From Eustoma russellianum (lineage: Eukaryota; Streptophyta; Magnoliopsida; Gentianales; Gentianaceae): DNA of 64,000 nucleotides. This document shows, piece after piece, positions 42,222 through 54,272 of the stretch (the stretch's first letter is position 1; the number at the start of each line of letters is the position of its first letter). The stretch lies in contig AP025040.1 in assembly GCA_036186865.1 (NCBI GenBank), positions 44,580,321 through 44,644,320 on the forward strand, written 5' to 3'. A program made the position numbers and the translations under genes. A model generated the notes under the pieces. It was not told where the DNA came from. It did no database searches and was given only the letters and a program-made list of their open reading frames with translations.

Positions 42222-45200
42222 TGTTGGATTTGATATGCTCATACGTGTAGTGCACGACACGTGTGACTAAAGTTACATATCAAATATATGTGGACTTATG
42301 TATGTTATCTATTATATGTTACTAATGTTACGTAATATTTGTACGTATCCACGCGTTAAGTGATCATTTCGGTATATTAGTGGATACAAAGTGTAATCTG
42401 AATGGACCACTAAATGTGTAGATAGTCATACGGTTACAGTCCTTGATGGTAGGACTCGTAAAGTCGAGACCGTATTATTAATGACATCTGGTCCCCGAGG
42501 GACAAGAACCCACGAGTATTCTTCTCAAAGCGTTTTAAGTAAGCTATTTAATATATATAATTTATTATATATAATAAATTTGCCGTTTCATAATTAAAAC
42601 TTACAAACGTTTGAATTGCAACGTTTGCAGCGGTTGCAATTGTTTAAGTTTTGTCTGAAACGTTTGCTTTTCATTAATATATATACGTGTGTGCAAGTGC
42701 AGTGATAAGAGTCTTAGAGAGTGGTATTGTTGCTTTCGTAATTTGCAAAGTGCCTTTTGCAATTTAACTTCTGAAGGCTAAGGCTCTGTTGTTTGTTTTA
42801 CTCATTTGCAAAACAAACAACACACACGCATATATATTATATTACATTATATATTTTAATCACTTTCGAGAAGGATACACACTATCTATTCTCTCCATCG
42901 GAATAATAGTGGTAGTTGTTGATAACTTTTAGTGAATTCAACAACTGGTGGGATCGTGCAATCCCTTGGAAGACACAATTGTCACGCGTGTCAGAACCCC
43001 GGCCTACAGCGTTTACCAATGGAGCAAGGTACACTTCCGCATTTATTTACTTTGCTTCTGTGTTCTCTTAAGTGATCCTCGGGTAACGGATTTACTATGT
43101 AAATTCCAACAAGTGGTATCAGAGCGCGCTTAATGAGAACACAACGATGTTTTTCTTTCATCGTTACGCTAGAATTACTCTGCTACAGTTCACTTCATGT
43201 GAAACATAAAATTTTAGGCACAAGTACATATCTTTGTGTATATTCTATTTAAAATATGAATGATTCACTTTTGGGATATGTAGACATGTGTATTTTGAAT
43301 TACATGTGGCTATGAGGTGAAAATATTTGAGTGACAACGATAACAGAAAGGAAGGCTGCAAGTGGTAACATTCTGTAGCGTTTGCTACACTTTGGCTGTT
43401 TCTGGCTACGCTCATAATTACTAAAGCACCATTGCTGAGATGTTTAAACTGCAAAATCTAGAACCATTCTTTCAGTTTATTTCCAATTATGTGAAGTATA
43501 CTGCCTTCGATTATCAAATTATGCCATGTGTTTTATTGTGCTACATGCTTTCACAACACTGGTATTTGATAACATTTGGCTTTTTTTTTGCTTGAAAGTA
43601 TGGAAATGCAGTGTGCAGAGTTGATCTGCAATTCTGCATATTTAAGTTCCTCACTTTGAACTGAATTAGAAACATCATTAGTACGTTACAGTTGCTATTA
43701 TCCATAGTATTTTGTCATACATTATTTGTATGTACTAATATAAGTGATAATGGGATCTTGAAATTCATACAAATTTATGGTTCTTTTGTGAATTGGAAAT
43801 CCTGGGGATAATTTATTCACAAGTGCAGAACTTTTATTTTTGTTGCTTTGCTTCTGTAACTTTGCAACAAGAGAAGTTTTCTTGTGCAAGATAAAGGTTT
43901 CGTAAAACCAAAATATGCATTTTGTCCCGCACCATTTGCTGCTATATATACATAATGAAATTTCAAAGCAGCATGCTGGCAATTCATAATGCAAAGAATT
44001 TAAGCATTGAACAAGTGGTCGCATGTGCTCACTGGATGCTTGATGCCTTACTGAAATTCACTTGTTAATTTAGTTTAAATTAAGGCATCGTCCTGGGCAA
44101 TTTTTTTATATATACTTCATCAAAGTTGGATCTTGGGTTGGAGCTAATAATGCTGACAAAACGTACATTGCATGCTTCAGTTTGAAAAGCTCCTTCATTC
44201 CCTTCAAATCATCCCTCATGAGTTTCAGTTTCACTTCATTAACATCACTTTACAGTGGTGATTCATTTTTTTTGTAACGTCATCCTTAGTGACGTTTTTG
44301 GTGCTTAAAGTAACCGGGTTGGCGTAGTAAGTCGACCAGGATTGACTGGATGGTTTGACCAAAAGGAACCCATTTTGACCATCATTATCAATCATATATA
44401 TTTGCTTGTGATAGATGAACAATGAAGTTTTCATCATTAAGTTATGTCACAAGCAGATTTGATTGATAAAGCTTCATTGGTCTTCAGAATTATCAATGAG
44501 GCGCTATTTTCTTGATTTTGAGAATTTCAGTGGCATCTCAAAGTTTAAAGAAAATGCAAGGGTTCAAGTATGCGTATGTTTGGATGCATACATTACGGTC
44601 AAACATAAATCTTCATGTTAGTTGATAAACTGCAATTGTGTATAGAACCATAAGGATACGCATCTTAGCAAATGTATGGCTTTAATATGATCCCCTTAAA
44701 GTGCGGCAATCATATCATCGCATGTGCATTGTTAAGTTTGTGATGGGTGAGTATGTGCTTCGCACAGCTATTAGTCGGCCCAAAGGAAGACGTAGTTGTC
44801 GAAGTCACATATATCACATCGTAGTAATTGAAAAAGTTTGGCGATAATAAGGAAATACGTGACTAGTTCATCGGCCCAAAGGAAGGTGACTACTTTACGT
44901 ATGGTGTATCGTTGCATCAATTTCTACACCCCAATTGTTGGACAATGTTAAGGAGACTCCAAAGAGCACTTAACATTGAAAGATTTTTGGGAGATGGAAG
45001 TGTTCTATACTTGATTTGAGCTTAAGTTATATTGCAGTTGATATTGACTTATGTGTTGTTTTGTTCTTTGGTTTTTTCACGCGGGTACAAATTTTATGAT
45101 CCCACTAGCAGAACTATATTTGAGACGAATTCAGCACAGTTCTTAGAGGATATCTCGGTTCCGGGGGGAAATGGTTTGCATCAGCAGATCACTGAATTAG

Positions 45201-47481
45201 AAGAAGATCGTTCTGATGGTGTAAATATGCGAATCGAACCAATCATTGGTGAGATTCTACTAAGGACACACGCATCTAACGATCTGATCCCTAGTAGTTC
45301 TGGTCCACACGAACATATGGAATCGTTTCTGATGGACGAGGAACTACTGATGCAGTTGAGGAACCGTCAATACCTCAAGAACATGTACCACTAAGATGAT
45401 CCTCTCATCTTGAGTTACATCAAATGGATGTTAAAACTGCTTTTCTAAATGGTGACATCGACTAAACCATATACATGGTTCAACCACCTCGTTTTGAAGT
45501 GGGAGATAAAAAAATGGTTTGTCGACTTAATAAATCCATTTGTGGACTAAAGAAGTTTTAACAGTGGTATTTTAAGTTCGCACAAGTCATTATCTCATTC
45601 AGTTTTGAGGTAAATCAGGTTGACGAGTGTGTGTACCACAAAGAACAAAACACTACATGCTGACGTATCGAAAATCTGAAAAGTTGGAGATCATTAAGTA
45701 CACAGATTCCGATTTTGGTGGATGCCAAGATAGCATGAAGTCACCCAGCAGCTACATCTTCGTGCTGGTAGGGGGTGCTATCTCATGGAAAAGTGCAAAG
45801 CAATCGCTAGTTGAATCATTTACCATGGAAGCTGAGTATGTATCATGCTACCATGCTTCCAGTCAAGCGATATGGCTTTGCAACTTTATCACAGAACTGC
45901 GTATTGTAGAGACTATTCAGAGACCTCTGTAAGTCTATTGTGACAATATCTCTGTGGTGCTATATTCAAACAACAATCGGAGTTCGTCTAAGTCGAAACA
46001 CATAGACATTAAGTATCTGGTTGTTAAAGAGATAATTCAGAATGGTCTGATTTGCATTGAGCACATAGGCACATATCTTATGGTGGCCGATCCCTTAACC
46101 AAAGGGGTAATACCTATGGTGTTTCACGGGCATGTGGCTCGTATGGGTATTAGTACAGCTAAAGATATTCAACTTTAGTGGGAGCCTGTTGATACATTTT
46201 GTAGTGCTCAATAAAGAATATTGTTTCAGACATTCATTATAATGTACATTACAGTTTCAGTCATACTGCAGTTTTCAGGATTGTACATTATTTGCGACTT
46301 TCATTCTGAACTCTGTCGATCTCATTAAGTAGGACCAAGTTGGAAATTGACATGTATGATCACATAGCATGTAATTTCCACACTACACATCCATTCTAGC
46401 ATCCATGTCATTCAGTTAATGTTGGTATCATGATTCATGATTCGGGACTCGTCACCCATAAGTGTGGCGACGTACTGCTTGTTTCTTTTATTGGCATTGA
46501 CTGAGTGGACCGGACTAAGTTGATTACACTATTGGACATTCAGTAAAGGAGCTCAAATAAGTAACATAAACATACATAGTCCAAGTGGGAGATTGTTGGA
46601 TTTGATATGCTCATACGTGTAGTGCACGACACGTGTGACTAAAGTTACATATCAAATATATGTGGACTTATGTATGTTATCTATTATATGTTACTAATGT
46701 TACGTAATATTTGTACGTATCCACGCGTTAAGTGATCATTTCGGTATATTAGTGGATACAAAGTGTAATCTGAATGGACCACTAAATGTGTAGACAGTCA
46801 TACGGTTACAGTCCTTGATGGTAGGACTCGTAAAGTCGAGACCGTATTATTAATGACATCTGGTCCCCGAGGGACAAGAACCCACGAGTATTCTTCTCAA
46901 AGCGTTTTAAGTAAGCTATTTAATATATATAATTTATTATATATAATAAATTTGCCGTTTCATAATTAAAACTTACAAACGTTTGAATTGCAACGTTTGC
47001 AGCGGTTGCAATTGTTTAAGTTTTGTCTGAAACGTTTGCTTTTCATTAATATATATACGTGTGTGCAAGTGCAGTGATAAGAGTCTTAGAGAGTGGTATT
47101 GTTGCTTTCGTAATTTGCAAAGTGCCTTTTGCAATTTAACTTCTGAAGGCTAAGGCTCTGTTGTTTGTTTTACTCATTTGCAAAACAAACAACACACACG
47201 CATATATATTATATTACATTATATATTTTAATCACTTTCGAGAAGGATACACACTATCTATTCTCTCCATCGGAATAATAGTGGTAGTTGTTTAACTTTT
47301 AGTGAATTCAACAACTGGTGGGATCGTGCAATCCCTTGGAAGACACAGTTGTCACGCGTGTCAGAACCCCGGCCTACAGCGTTTACCAATGGAGCAAGGT
47401 ACACTTCCGCATTTATTTACTTTGCTTCTGTGTTCTCTTAAGTGATCCTCGGGTAACGGATTTACTATGTAAATTCCAACA
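42222..47481 (+). mobile_element. Young, coding-defective Ty1/copia element
   Basis: Perfect 5-bp duplication TGCAG (42217-42221 and 47482-47486). LTRs 42222-43111 (890 bp) and 46594-47481 (888 bp) differ by two substitutions and one 2-bp indel in my reading. The PBS TGGTATCAGAGC starts at 43114; a purine-rich GTGGGAGAT precedes the 3' LTR. The interior is only about 3.5 kb. 43130-45030 has no recognisable gag, protease or integrase. 45032-45394 resembles the integrase C-terminal/linker region (GYKFYDPTSRTIFE). 45420-45640 is a truncated reverse transcriptase with stops. 45627-46178 is RNase H. It cannot be autonomous, yet it moved recently. Confidence 0.93.
45032..46178 (+). pseudogene. Copia integrase-RT-RNase H remnant
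   Basis: Three pieces. 45032-45394 is open, with KFYDPTSRTIFETNSAQF. 45420-45640 has HQMDVKTAFLNG-like residues broken by stops, then VCRLNKSICGLKK, and jumps from CVYHK straight to RNase H, so the RT palm with the YVDD motif is deleted. 45627-45932 and 45954-46178 encode YTDSDFGGCQDS, SWKSAKQSLVESFTMEAEYV and ADPLTKG, with a stop between them. Confidence 0.85.
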
Positions 47482-47617
47482 TGCAGTGGATGGTGAACAA
47501 GGTCTCTTTTCTAGTTACATATTTTTCTACTTTACTCATGGCATGAAATTAAATAACCAAAAATAAAAATAAAACCGATGTTTTTTTAAAGAAAAAGATT
47601 AATTTCACCATGGGATT

Positions 47618-47808
47618 CGGATGAGATCTGAGGAGGCCTCAGAGGCAAAACATGAGGTCTCCAATCACGCGGCGCCACGTGTACAAAAGGGCCCACTATT
47701 TATTTTTTTCCTTTTTAAAAAAAAATTCTTTTATACACGTGGCATCGCATGATTGTACGCCTCATATTTTGCCTCATATTTTGCCTCATCAGATCTCATC
47801 CGGATGAG
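47618..47808. mobile_element. Palindromic MITE with CACGTG, separate family
   Basis: Inverted ends CGGATGAGATCTGA and CAGATCTCATCCG surround facing GCCACGTGTA and TACACGTGGCA motifs and an AT-rich centre. No coding. It is unlike the Mutator-like family in its termini, so the shared G-box is either convergence or a common theme. Confidence 0.7.
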
Positions 47809-47924
47809 ATTATCTTGAATAGTTTAGCGAAGTGACGATTGGATGGAACTATATTTTTTGGGATTGGATATGCAATACGACTAAATGTTAAAGTTTGGGT
47901 AAAGTTTGCTATTTTAGGCTACGT

Positions 47925-48607
47925 TAGGGATGTCAAACGGATAAAACGAATACGGTAACACAGTATCCGTATTCGAATTCGTTTTTGTCTAACTATATCC
48001 GAATTCGTATCCGAATCCGGACGGATATTTAGGAAGTCATCCGAATTCGAATTTTTTCGGATTCGAATTCGGTGCCGGATATCCGAATCCGTATTATATC
48101 TATTTCAAATTTGTTCGAATATCCGAATTCGAAATCAGCAAATTTACAACAGTGAACAGTAACATTACAAAAAATTATAAAAAAACCAACTTTAGTAGAA
48201 CTAGCATTACATAAAATTATAAAAACACCAACTTAGTTTACAACAACACAAAGTTCACCAACCGAGTTTACAACACAAAGTTCACCAACCAAGTTAAAAA
48301 AAAAATCAAAGTTCACCACAAGAATTCACCAAGTGAGTTTACATTTGTGCTCCAAATCAAAGTTCACATTTGTGCTCCGGAACCGGAAGTGCTTTATTAT
48401 ATATTTTTATTTAATTTTAAAAATATCTATTCGGATACGGATATTCGGATACGGTAATGACTATACCATATTCGTATTTGTTTTTCTAATACTATTCGGA
48501 TACGAATTCGAATACGGTGAAACGAATGTACAGCTCTTACCATATTCGATTCGGACAGCCGAATTCGAATTCGGATGTCGGATATCTGGTAAGTTTTGAC
48601 AGGCCTA
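47925..48607. mobile_element. Non-autonomous hAT element (copy 2)
   Basis: Ends TAGGGATGTCAAA and TTTTGACAGGCCTA, with perfect 8-bp duplications GGCTACGT (47917-47924 and 48608-48615). Subterminal regions hold many CCGAATTCG/CGGATAT repeats in both orientations. 683 bp, close to the 673 bp of the copy at 3243. No transposase. Confidence 0.9.
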
Positions 48608-48722
48608 GGCTACGTCTCACTAACTAGGTCAGCATTTAAGAACCAAAATGAATTGGATTCGAGACAAAGAAAATATGATAATAATCACTCAATGAGTGAA
48701 ATTACGTATTAATTGATTTTAC

Positions 48723-48830
48723 AACAACAACAACCATATCCAGTATATTCTAATAATAGCAAAAGCTATCGCTTAGGTCTGGAGATGGTGAGAGGTAAGC
48801 AAACAATACCTTTAGAGAGTTTGATTTCAA
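48723..48830 (-). mobile_element. TS-like SINE fragment
   Basis: Reads CAACAACAACAACCATATCC, AGTATATTCTAATAATAGC, then AAAAGCTATCGCTTAGGTCT, the inverse of the TS-like tail and body. Truncated. Bases 48835-49310 following it hold nothing recognisable. Confidence 0.65.
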
Positions 48831-49317
48831 TGAGACCCATGTGTCTATATGTACCTACGTAGATGACACAATAATAGAAATATGGTGTGTTAGTGTACTG
48901 ATGAAGGAATTTAGTAAATACAAATAGAAAGTTTCTGATATTAAATGAGTCATAACCGTTTATATACACAAATAATGAAAGAAAAACACAAAAAAAACAA
49001 ATAGTAATTGTTCTTTGAGCTATTGAAAGTTATTTGAGAGTAATCTAACTTGAGTTATGTACAATTGTTTTTTTTCTTTTCACTTTTCAGGAATGAACAA
49101 GAAAAATGTTAAATCTTAGTCTAATTGATGTAATGATGTTATGGGCTATTTTTTTTTATCTATTAGAATTTTATACTTGCTTTAGCTGAATTTTATAGAA
49201 GACTGTGTTGGGGTGAGCTCCAATTATTTAGAGTGGTTGGTCTTTCGTTAATTTTTTTTAGTAAGTTAACAAGTTGTAAATAGTGTAACAACTGTATATG
49301 GAGCAAAATGTCATTTC

Positions 49318-49562
49318 CTGGTTCTAAGGACGCTCACCGTCCTAGCTCCAAAGAACATTGTGGATGATGCAAATCAGAAGTCCAGCGACCTCCTAAGTTA
49401 GGTGAGAACTTACGCAGCGACTCACACAAGGTGTAGCCCTGCAAACCAGACATTCGGCCTAGCAACAGTAGAACACTCACACCGTACAAGTCCCTGGATT
49501 CGAACTCTTGACCTCTTGGAACAAATCACAACCTGAAGTCCAACTGAGCTATGTCTTGTGTG
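49318..49562 (-). mobile_element. tRNA-derived SINE with A and B boxes (copy 2)
   Basis: Minus-strand head CATAGCTCAGTTGGACTTC (box A) and AGAGTTCGAATCCAGGG (box B). The plus strand begins CTAAGGACGCTCACCGTCC at the tail end. Best-preserved head of the three copies. Confidence 0.85.
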
Positions 49563-49984
49563 CAACAACTTGTATACCTGGTGATATAGCAGGTTGTAAG
49601 TCTTTTGACTTTTTACAATAATCGATATAACGTTTCTACGATCTGATTGTAAAATGAATAAAACAATCACGATGATAAATAAAGACTGCTTGCTTTATAA
49701 ATGTTTGATAGTCAAATAATAACATTAAAATTATAAAATTATGAACATTCTATGGCGTCCTACATCGTACTCTGCACATTACATCCGCAATCAAACATGA
49801 TATGTTTTTATTTTAGAAAAAATGCTTATGATATTTACGCGTCATCTTTATTGTCATTACTATTTTAGATTGAGAAATGTCATCAATTTGAAATTAGGTT
49901 CTATAAGTTTTCCTTGCACGGTTTTCTTAGGAGCTAAGTCTTAAAAGGGACCATCATGCACCAGCCTCAAACTCCAATATATTA

Positions 49985-50155
49985 ACGGATGTGGTGTCTG
50001 ATAGGGTTGCTACTTTTTGACTTTGACATTATGGATTCGAACTGTAGAAACAGTCTCTTATACAAAATAGTGTACGGTAATGCTGTGTACATCAAATCGC
50101 AAAAAACGATCTGGACCTTCCCTATGTACAAATGTGGGAGAGTAATGCGCTAAAA
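49985..50155 (+). mobile_element. Au-like SINE
   Basis: Contains ATGGATTCGAACTGTAGAAA (box B region), CAGTCTCTTATACAAAATAG, GGTAATGCTGTGTACATC and a degraded end TAATGCGCTAAAACAC. Confidence 0.7.
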
Positions 50156-50335
50156 CACTTTTAATGAAAGTTCAATTTTTTTTTTACTAATTTGAAGTTT
50201 TCTTAACTAAAGATATACATTTGATTTTTTTTTTTCATTTTTAGAATACGAATAGAGTAAGAATAAGGTTTGAATCCATAGATTTTACGGTAAACTTCTG
50301 ATTATTGCAGCACATATTTATATGAGTATGTCAAT

Positions 50336-51138
50336 TAGGGCTGACAATCTCATACACGACATGAAAATACGACTCGAACCTGACACGATTTTTTCGGGTA
50401 TGACTATAGCCTTAGCAGGTTTCGTGTACAAGTCGGGTAAAACTTGAAACTTACCCGCTAAGAGCGGCTCGTGTCTAGGCACATTCGTAGGTTACCCATT
50501 TATACCCGCCACCCGATTTTTTTAAATTTATTTTAAATATAAATTATAAATTATTAAAGTAAAAATTATAAAATAAAAAAGATAATCATAAAACCTAAAA
50601 ACATAATCCCTTCTTTCTTACTCTCTGTGTTTGCCCCGCGCCCTTACCCTATATCCATTCATTCTCCATTTCTCCTCCCTTCACTCACTCATCTCTTCCA
50701 CTTTCTTCTTACCCTCTACAATTGCACCCGCCGGGGCGCCGCCCCTATCCCATAACCATTCATTCTCCATTTCTCATCTATTCACTCAATCTTCTCACTT
50801 ATTACTGCGCCCCGCCGCCTGCCCCTACCCATAGACCATTAGTAATGGACCTATTGTTGTTTCAATGATACATTGTAACAGTAGTCGGTTTAAATAAATG
50901 AAACCTGAAAGATACACGAAACCTGAAAATACATGAAAATATACGTACACGACCTGAAATATTTGTACTTATCAAGTTTGTAGGTATACGTAATATACGA
51001 CATGAAACCTGACATGTACATGTTTATGTATCTACTTGTGTACACACGAAAAAAACGAGTCAGGTATGTATTTAATACTTTGATACTCAAAACCTAGAAG
51101 ACACGAAATACGAAACATGACTTAGTTTTACACCCATA
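50336..51138. mobile_element. Non-autonomous hAT element (copy 3)
   Basis: Ends TAGGGCTGACAA and TTTACACCCATA, flanked by ATGTCAAT and ATGTCAAC (7/8). Its subterminal CGTGT/ACACGA repeats are homologous to the element at 3243-3915 but in reverse order. It carries an extra pyrimidine-rich block (about 50610-50850) with a duplicated CATTCATTCTCCATTTCTC. It ends about 275 bp upstream of the RING gene ATG. Confidence 0.82.
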
Positions 51139-51295
51139 ATGTCAACTGTATCAATGTATCAATGAATTTCTATATGGTTCGCAAACTTGGAAGACTTAAT
51201 CAAGAAGGGAACACCTTTTTATTCAAACAACAATAAATAAATATTAAATTAAAAAGAAAGGCAGGAGACTCGGACACCCATTTCTCCTCTGCTTG

Positions 51296-51304
51296 TATAT
51301 AAAG
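51296..51304 (+). promoter_or_regulatory. TATA box of the RING-H2 gene
   Basis: TATATAAAG lies 117 bp upstream of the ATG at 51413, in a suitable position for a start site near 51325-51335. It is 158 bp downstream of the hAT element end, so the core promoter is host DNA while the next upstream sequence is transposon. Confidence 0.7.
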
Positions 51305-51412
51305 GCTCGCCTTCGAGGAACCCTGAATCAACATCTCAAATTCCAAGTAAATATTAAAGAGACGAATCCTTTGGAATATCTTGAATTGTACAGAAAGAAA
51401 GAAACAATTGAA

Positions 51413-53579
51413 ATGGATTTTTACGCGAACTCGTTACATTCTTTGCTTTCATCCTCTCCTTTCTCATTCTCTTTGTCAATTTTGGTCGATAAGATCAGAC
51501 AACGTTTCAGCATTGCTTTTTCTTCGGTTGTTGGCAATGTATTCTCTGCAATCCTCACCTTTTTCTTTGCTTTAGGTAGGACTTATAATCCTTTTTCTTG
51601 CCTTTTGATTTTCTTTCTGTCTTTGATTTTGTCTTTCTTTTTAACTTTTATTCTTGGGAGCCTTCGAATTTCATCATCAAGATTGTATATTTCCAATCAT
51701 GTAGCCCTTTGATTTTCATTTTCCTCGTATTTTTGATGTGAGTCTAGACGTATGTCTTCTGGGCTGGGCGTATTTAGGTGAATTCACATTTCTTTAACCT
51801 AATCGTAGGCCTGCTTGTTCATATATGTAATAAGGCTGTCAAATTTTGGATTCTGTATGTTTGATGGATTTTTATTACAAGAACATAACTGTTGGTCATA
51901 CCATATCATTTCATAGTCTTATTTAAGGCTTTGTGCTTAAGACATTATATAATTTGATGCATCTTTTCTGCTTATATACAATGAAATGAAGGAGATATGC
52001 TATGTAGGATTTCATTGTTCAAATAGGGAATTTAGTTTTGCAGTGGAATTACTTAAGTTCAAAATGGGAGAAATTCGAAGGCAATCTTGTCATTGAGAAT
52101 GCTAGTACTGTAATCTGCTTAAAGGGCTGTTTCTGATTCCGATTCTTATCTTGTTCTTGCAGTTGGTACTTTATTAGGAGCATTGACCGGAGCCTTGATT
52201 GGCCAAGAAACTGAAAGCGGGTTCGTTAGAGGTGCAGCCATTGGTGCAATATCTGGTGCAGTTTTCTCCATTGAGGTCTTCGAGTCTTCCTTGTTGCTTT
52301 GGCAATCTGATGAATCAGGAATTGGATGTATCCTTTATTTGGTGAGCACTCATCATTGATATGTCAATATCAACAACATATAAATGTGGTAAGCAGCAAC
52401 AATGCTAGTGCAGTAATCAATTCTTGATGCTAATATGCAATTTTCTTCAACTTGTACAGATTGATGTTCTGGCAAGCCTGTTGAGCGGCAGGCTTGTTCG
52501 TGAAAGGATCGGTCCAGCGATGTTAAGTGCCGTGCAAAGTCAGGTAGCAATCTTGAACAACCTCAGATAGTTCGTTTCTTTAGTCTGAGAATAACTTATT
52601 TCTGATTTGGTTCTATGTGGTACCATTAGATTGGAGCGGTTGAAACAACATTCGAAGAGGTTCAAAACATTTTTGACATAGGTGGTTCCAAAGGTTTGCC
52701 GGGAGATTCAGTTGAAAAGATACAAAAAGTCATAGTCTCTAATGACAACAACGTGGACGCTTCTGGCGAACGAGTATCTTGTTCAGTATGTCTTCAGGTA
52801 ATCCTTTAACTCGCGCTTGGTATTGTTTTTTTTTACTTAGAAGGAACAAGATTAGAAAGTTTTAGAGAAATTGTTGAAACTTGAGCTTATATCTAAAATC
52901 TTAAAGTAATGTGTGTTGATACACCATTCTCATATAATTTATATATTTTTTTCAAAGTGGGCGATGTGGGACTATATTATCAATATCCGTTCTCACGTGG
53001 CAACGTGGCTTGATATACATGTGCCTTAGAACCTGCCTTCAATCACATGCCACGTGGCTTGACATACACATGCGTCTTAAAACCCGTCATCAATCACAAA
53101 CCATAAGTCATGCATGAACATATGGACTTGGGTGAGGAGAGACCATAAATGGTCAACCATGGGCCCTCAATCACAAACCAGAATTGATGCATGAACATCT
53201 AGACTTGGGTGAGGAGAGATAATAAATGGTCAACTATGGGTCATACAAGGTGTGAGTCCACATTTTAAACCTGGTCTGATACCATGTTTAAACTTGCGCT
53301 TACATGAGGTGATGCTCATATCCACTCAAAACCTCAAGGCAATGGGTGGTATGACCTCATTCTCATATAACTCATACATTTTTATCCAAGTGGACGATGT
53401 GGGACTATATTCTCAATAAAAACTCACATTGAATATCTTTGTTTCTTGATATTCAGGACTTTCAGATTGGGGAAACGGTTAGGAGCTTACCACATTGTCA
53501 TCATATGTTTCACCTACCTTGTATTGATACATGGCTAGTGAGGCATGGATCATGTCCATTGTGCAGAAGGGATCTGTAA
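51413..53579 (+). CDS. NEP1-interacting-protein-like RING-H2 membrane protein, 5 exons
   Basis: Putative membrane-bound E3 ubiquitin ligase of the NIP/ATL-like group. Exons 51413-51575, 52163-52341, 52460-52543, 52630-52797, 53457-53579; 717 nt, 238 aa, all GT-AG and in frame. After a Ser-rich N-terminus, residues about 36-70 form a hydrophobic Gly-rich membrane segment with TGALIGQETESGFVRGAA, a NIP family signature. The middle has GRLVRERIGPAMLSAVQSQ. The C-terminal RING-H2 uses C193, C196, C212, H214, H217, C220, C231 and C234, with W224 at the usual E2-contact site. In Arabidopsis, NIP1/NIP2 anchor a nuclear-encoded plastid RNA polymerase to thylakoids; that role here is by homology only. 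The start at 51413 is chosen because the upstream in-frame residues from 51293 overlap the TATA region and do not resemble the family. Confidence 0.94.
52872..53418 (-). mobile_element. TRIM retroelement in intron 4 of the RING gene
   Basis: Miniature LTR element, antisense to the gene. On the minus strand the 5' LTR starts near 53418 (TATTGAGAATATAGTCCCAC) and ends in TTTAAACA. The PBS follows at once as TGGTATCAGACCAGG (initiator-Met type). The diverged 3' LTR (about 52990-52872) ends AAGTTTCAACA. The interior of about 300 bp has no ORF. It is homologous to the element at 57320-57762. Confidence 0.8.
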
Positions 53580-53583
53580 TATG

Positions 53584-53586
<3 letters not shown>

Positions 53587-53620
<34 letters not shown>
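53587..53620 (+). repeat. Poly(T) tract right after the RING stop codon
   Basis: About 33-34 T begin 7 nt after the TAA at 53577-53579, so the mRNA would have a long U run at the start of its 3' UTR. Exact length uncertain. Confidence 0.8.
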
Positions 53621-54017
53621 TGAATAACAGAGGCAGTTTGTTCTGTCATTTTTAGCTGGTGGTTTTCTCTTTGATCATTGAAAAAGCCGGTTGTAATTAC
53701 CCTGAGCTTGTTTTTAGCTTTTTAGCCTTGAACTTGATCACCTCTGTGTATAAAAGTTTTGAGTTATTAAGGTGACCTATGATTCTAATTCTTTGGGGCT
53801 GGGGTGTGCTGCAGTGTGCCCAAATTTTCTGTCTGATTTTATTTTTAACTTTAGTGTCTAAAGTAAAAGATAAGATATAGACATATAGGGGTAACCCGTT
53901 GTTTTAAACACAACTGGCCTATTGACACGACTGTTTCTTCCCTCTTGTACATGTAAAACATCCTAGTTTTGGACTAGAGAAGATGTAAATGAATAGTGAC
54001 ATTAAGTAGCTTGGAGC

Positions 54018-54272
54018 GGCCATACCCTGGCCCTGAGGGTCTCCACCGCCGCAGCTCCAAGGAGCATTGTGGATAATGTAAATCAGGAGCTCAGCGGTCT
54101 CCTAGGTTGGGTGAGGACTTACGCAATGACCCACACAAGGTGTCCTCTCGCAAACTAGGTCTTCACCTTAGTAGCAGTGGAACATTCATACTGTGCGCGT
54201 CCTTGGAATCGAACTCTTCACCTCTGGAGCAAATTCCAGTCTGAATATCAACTGATCTATGTCCTGAGGACG
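54018..54272 (-). mobile_element. tRNA-derived SINE with A and B boxes (copy 3)
   Basis: Plus strand starts CCCTGGCCCTGAGGGTCTCC and ends in AACTGATCTATGTCCTGAGG. The minus strand holds box B (GAGTTCGATTCCAAGG) and a diverged box A. Located downstream of the RING gene. Confidence 0.8.

Noticed and set aside
51293..51412. Longer N-terminus for the RING protein from the upstream in-frame ATG
   Set aside because: That ATG overlaps the TATA box, and the extra residues do not resemble NIP-family N-termini.
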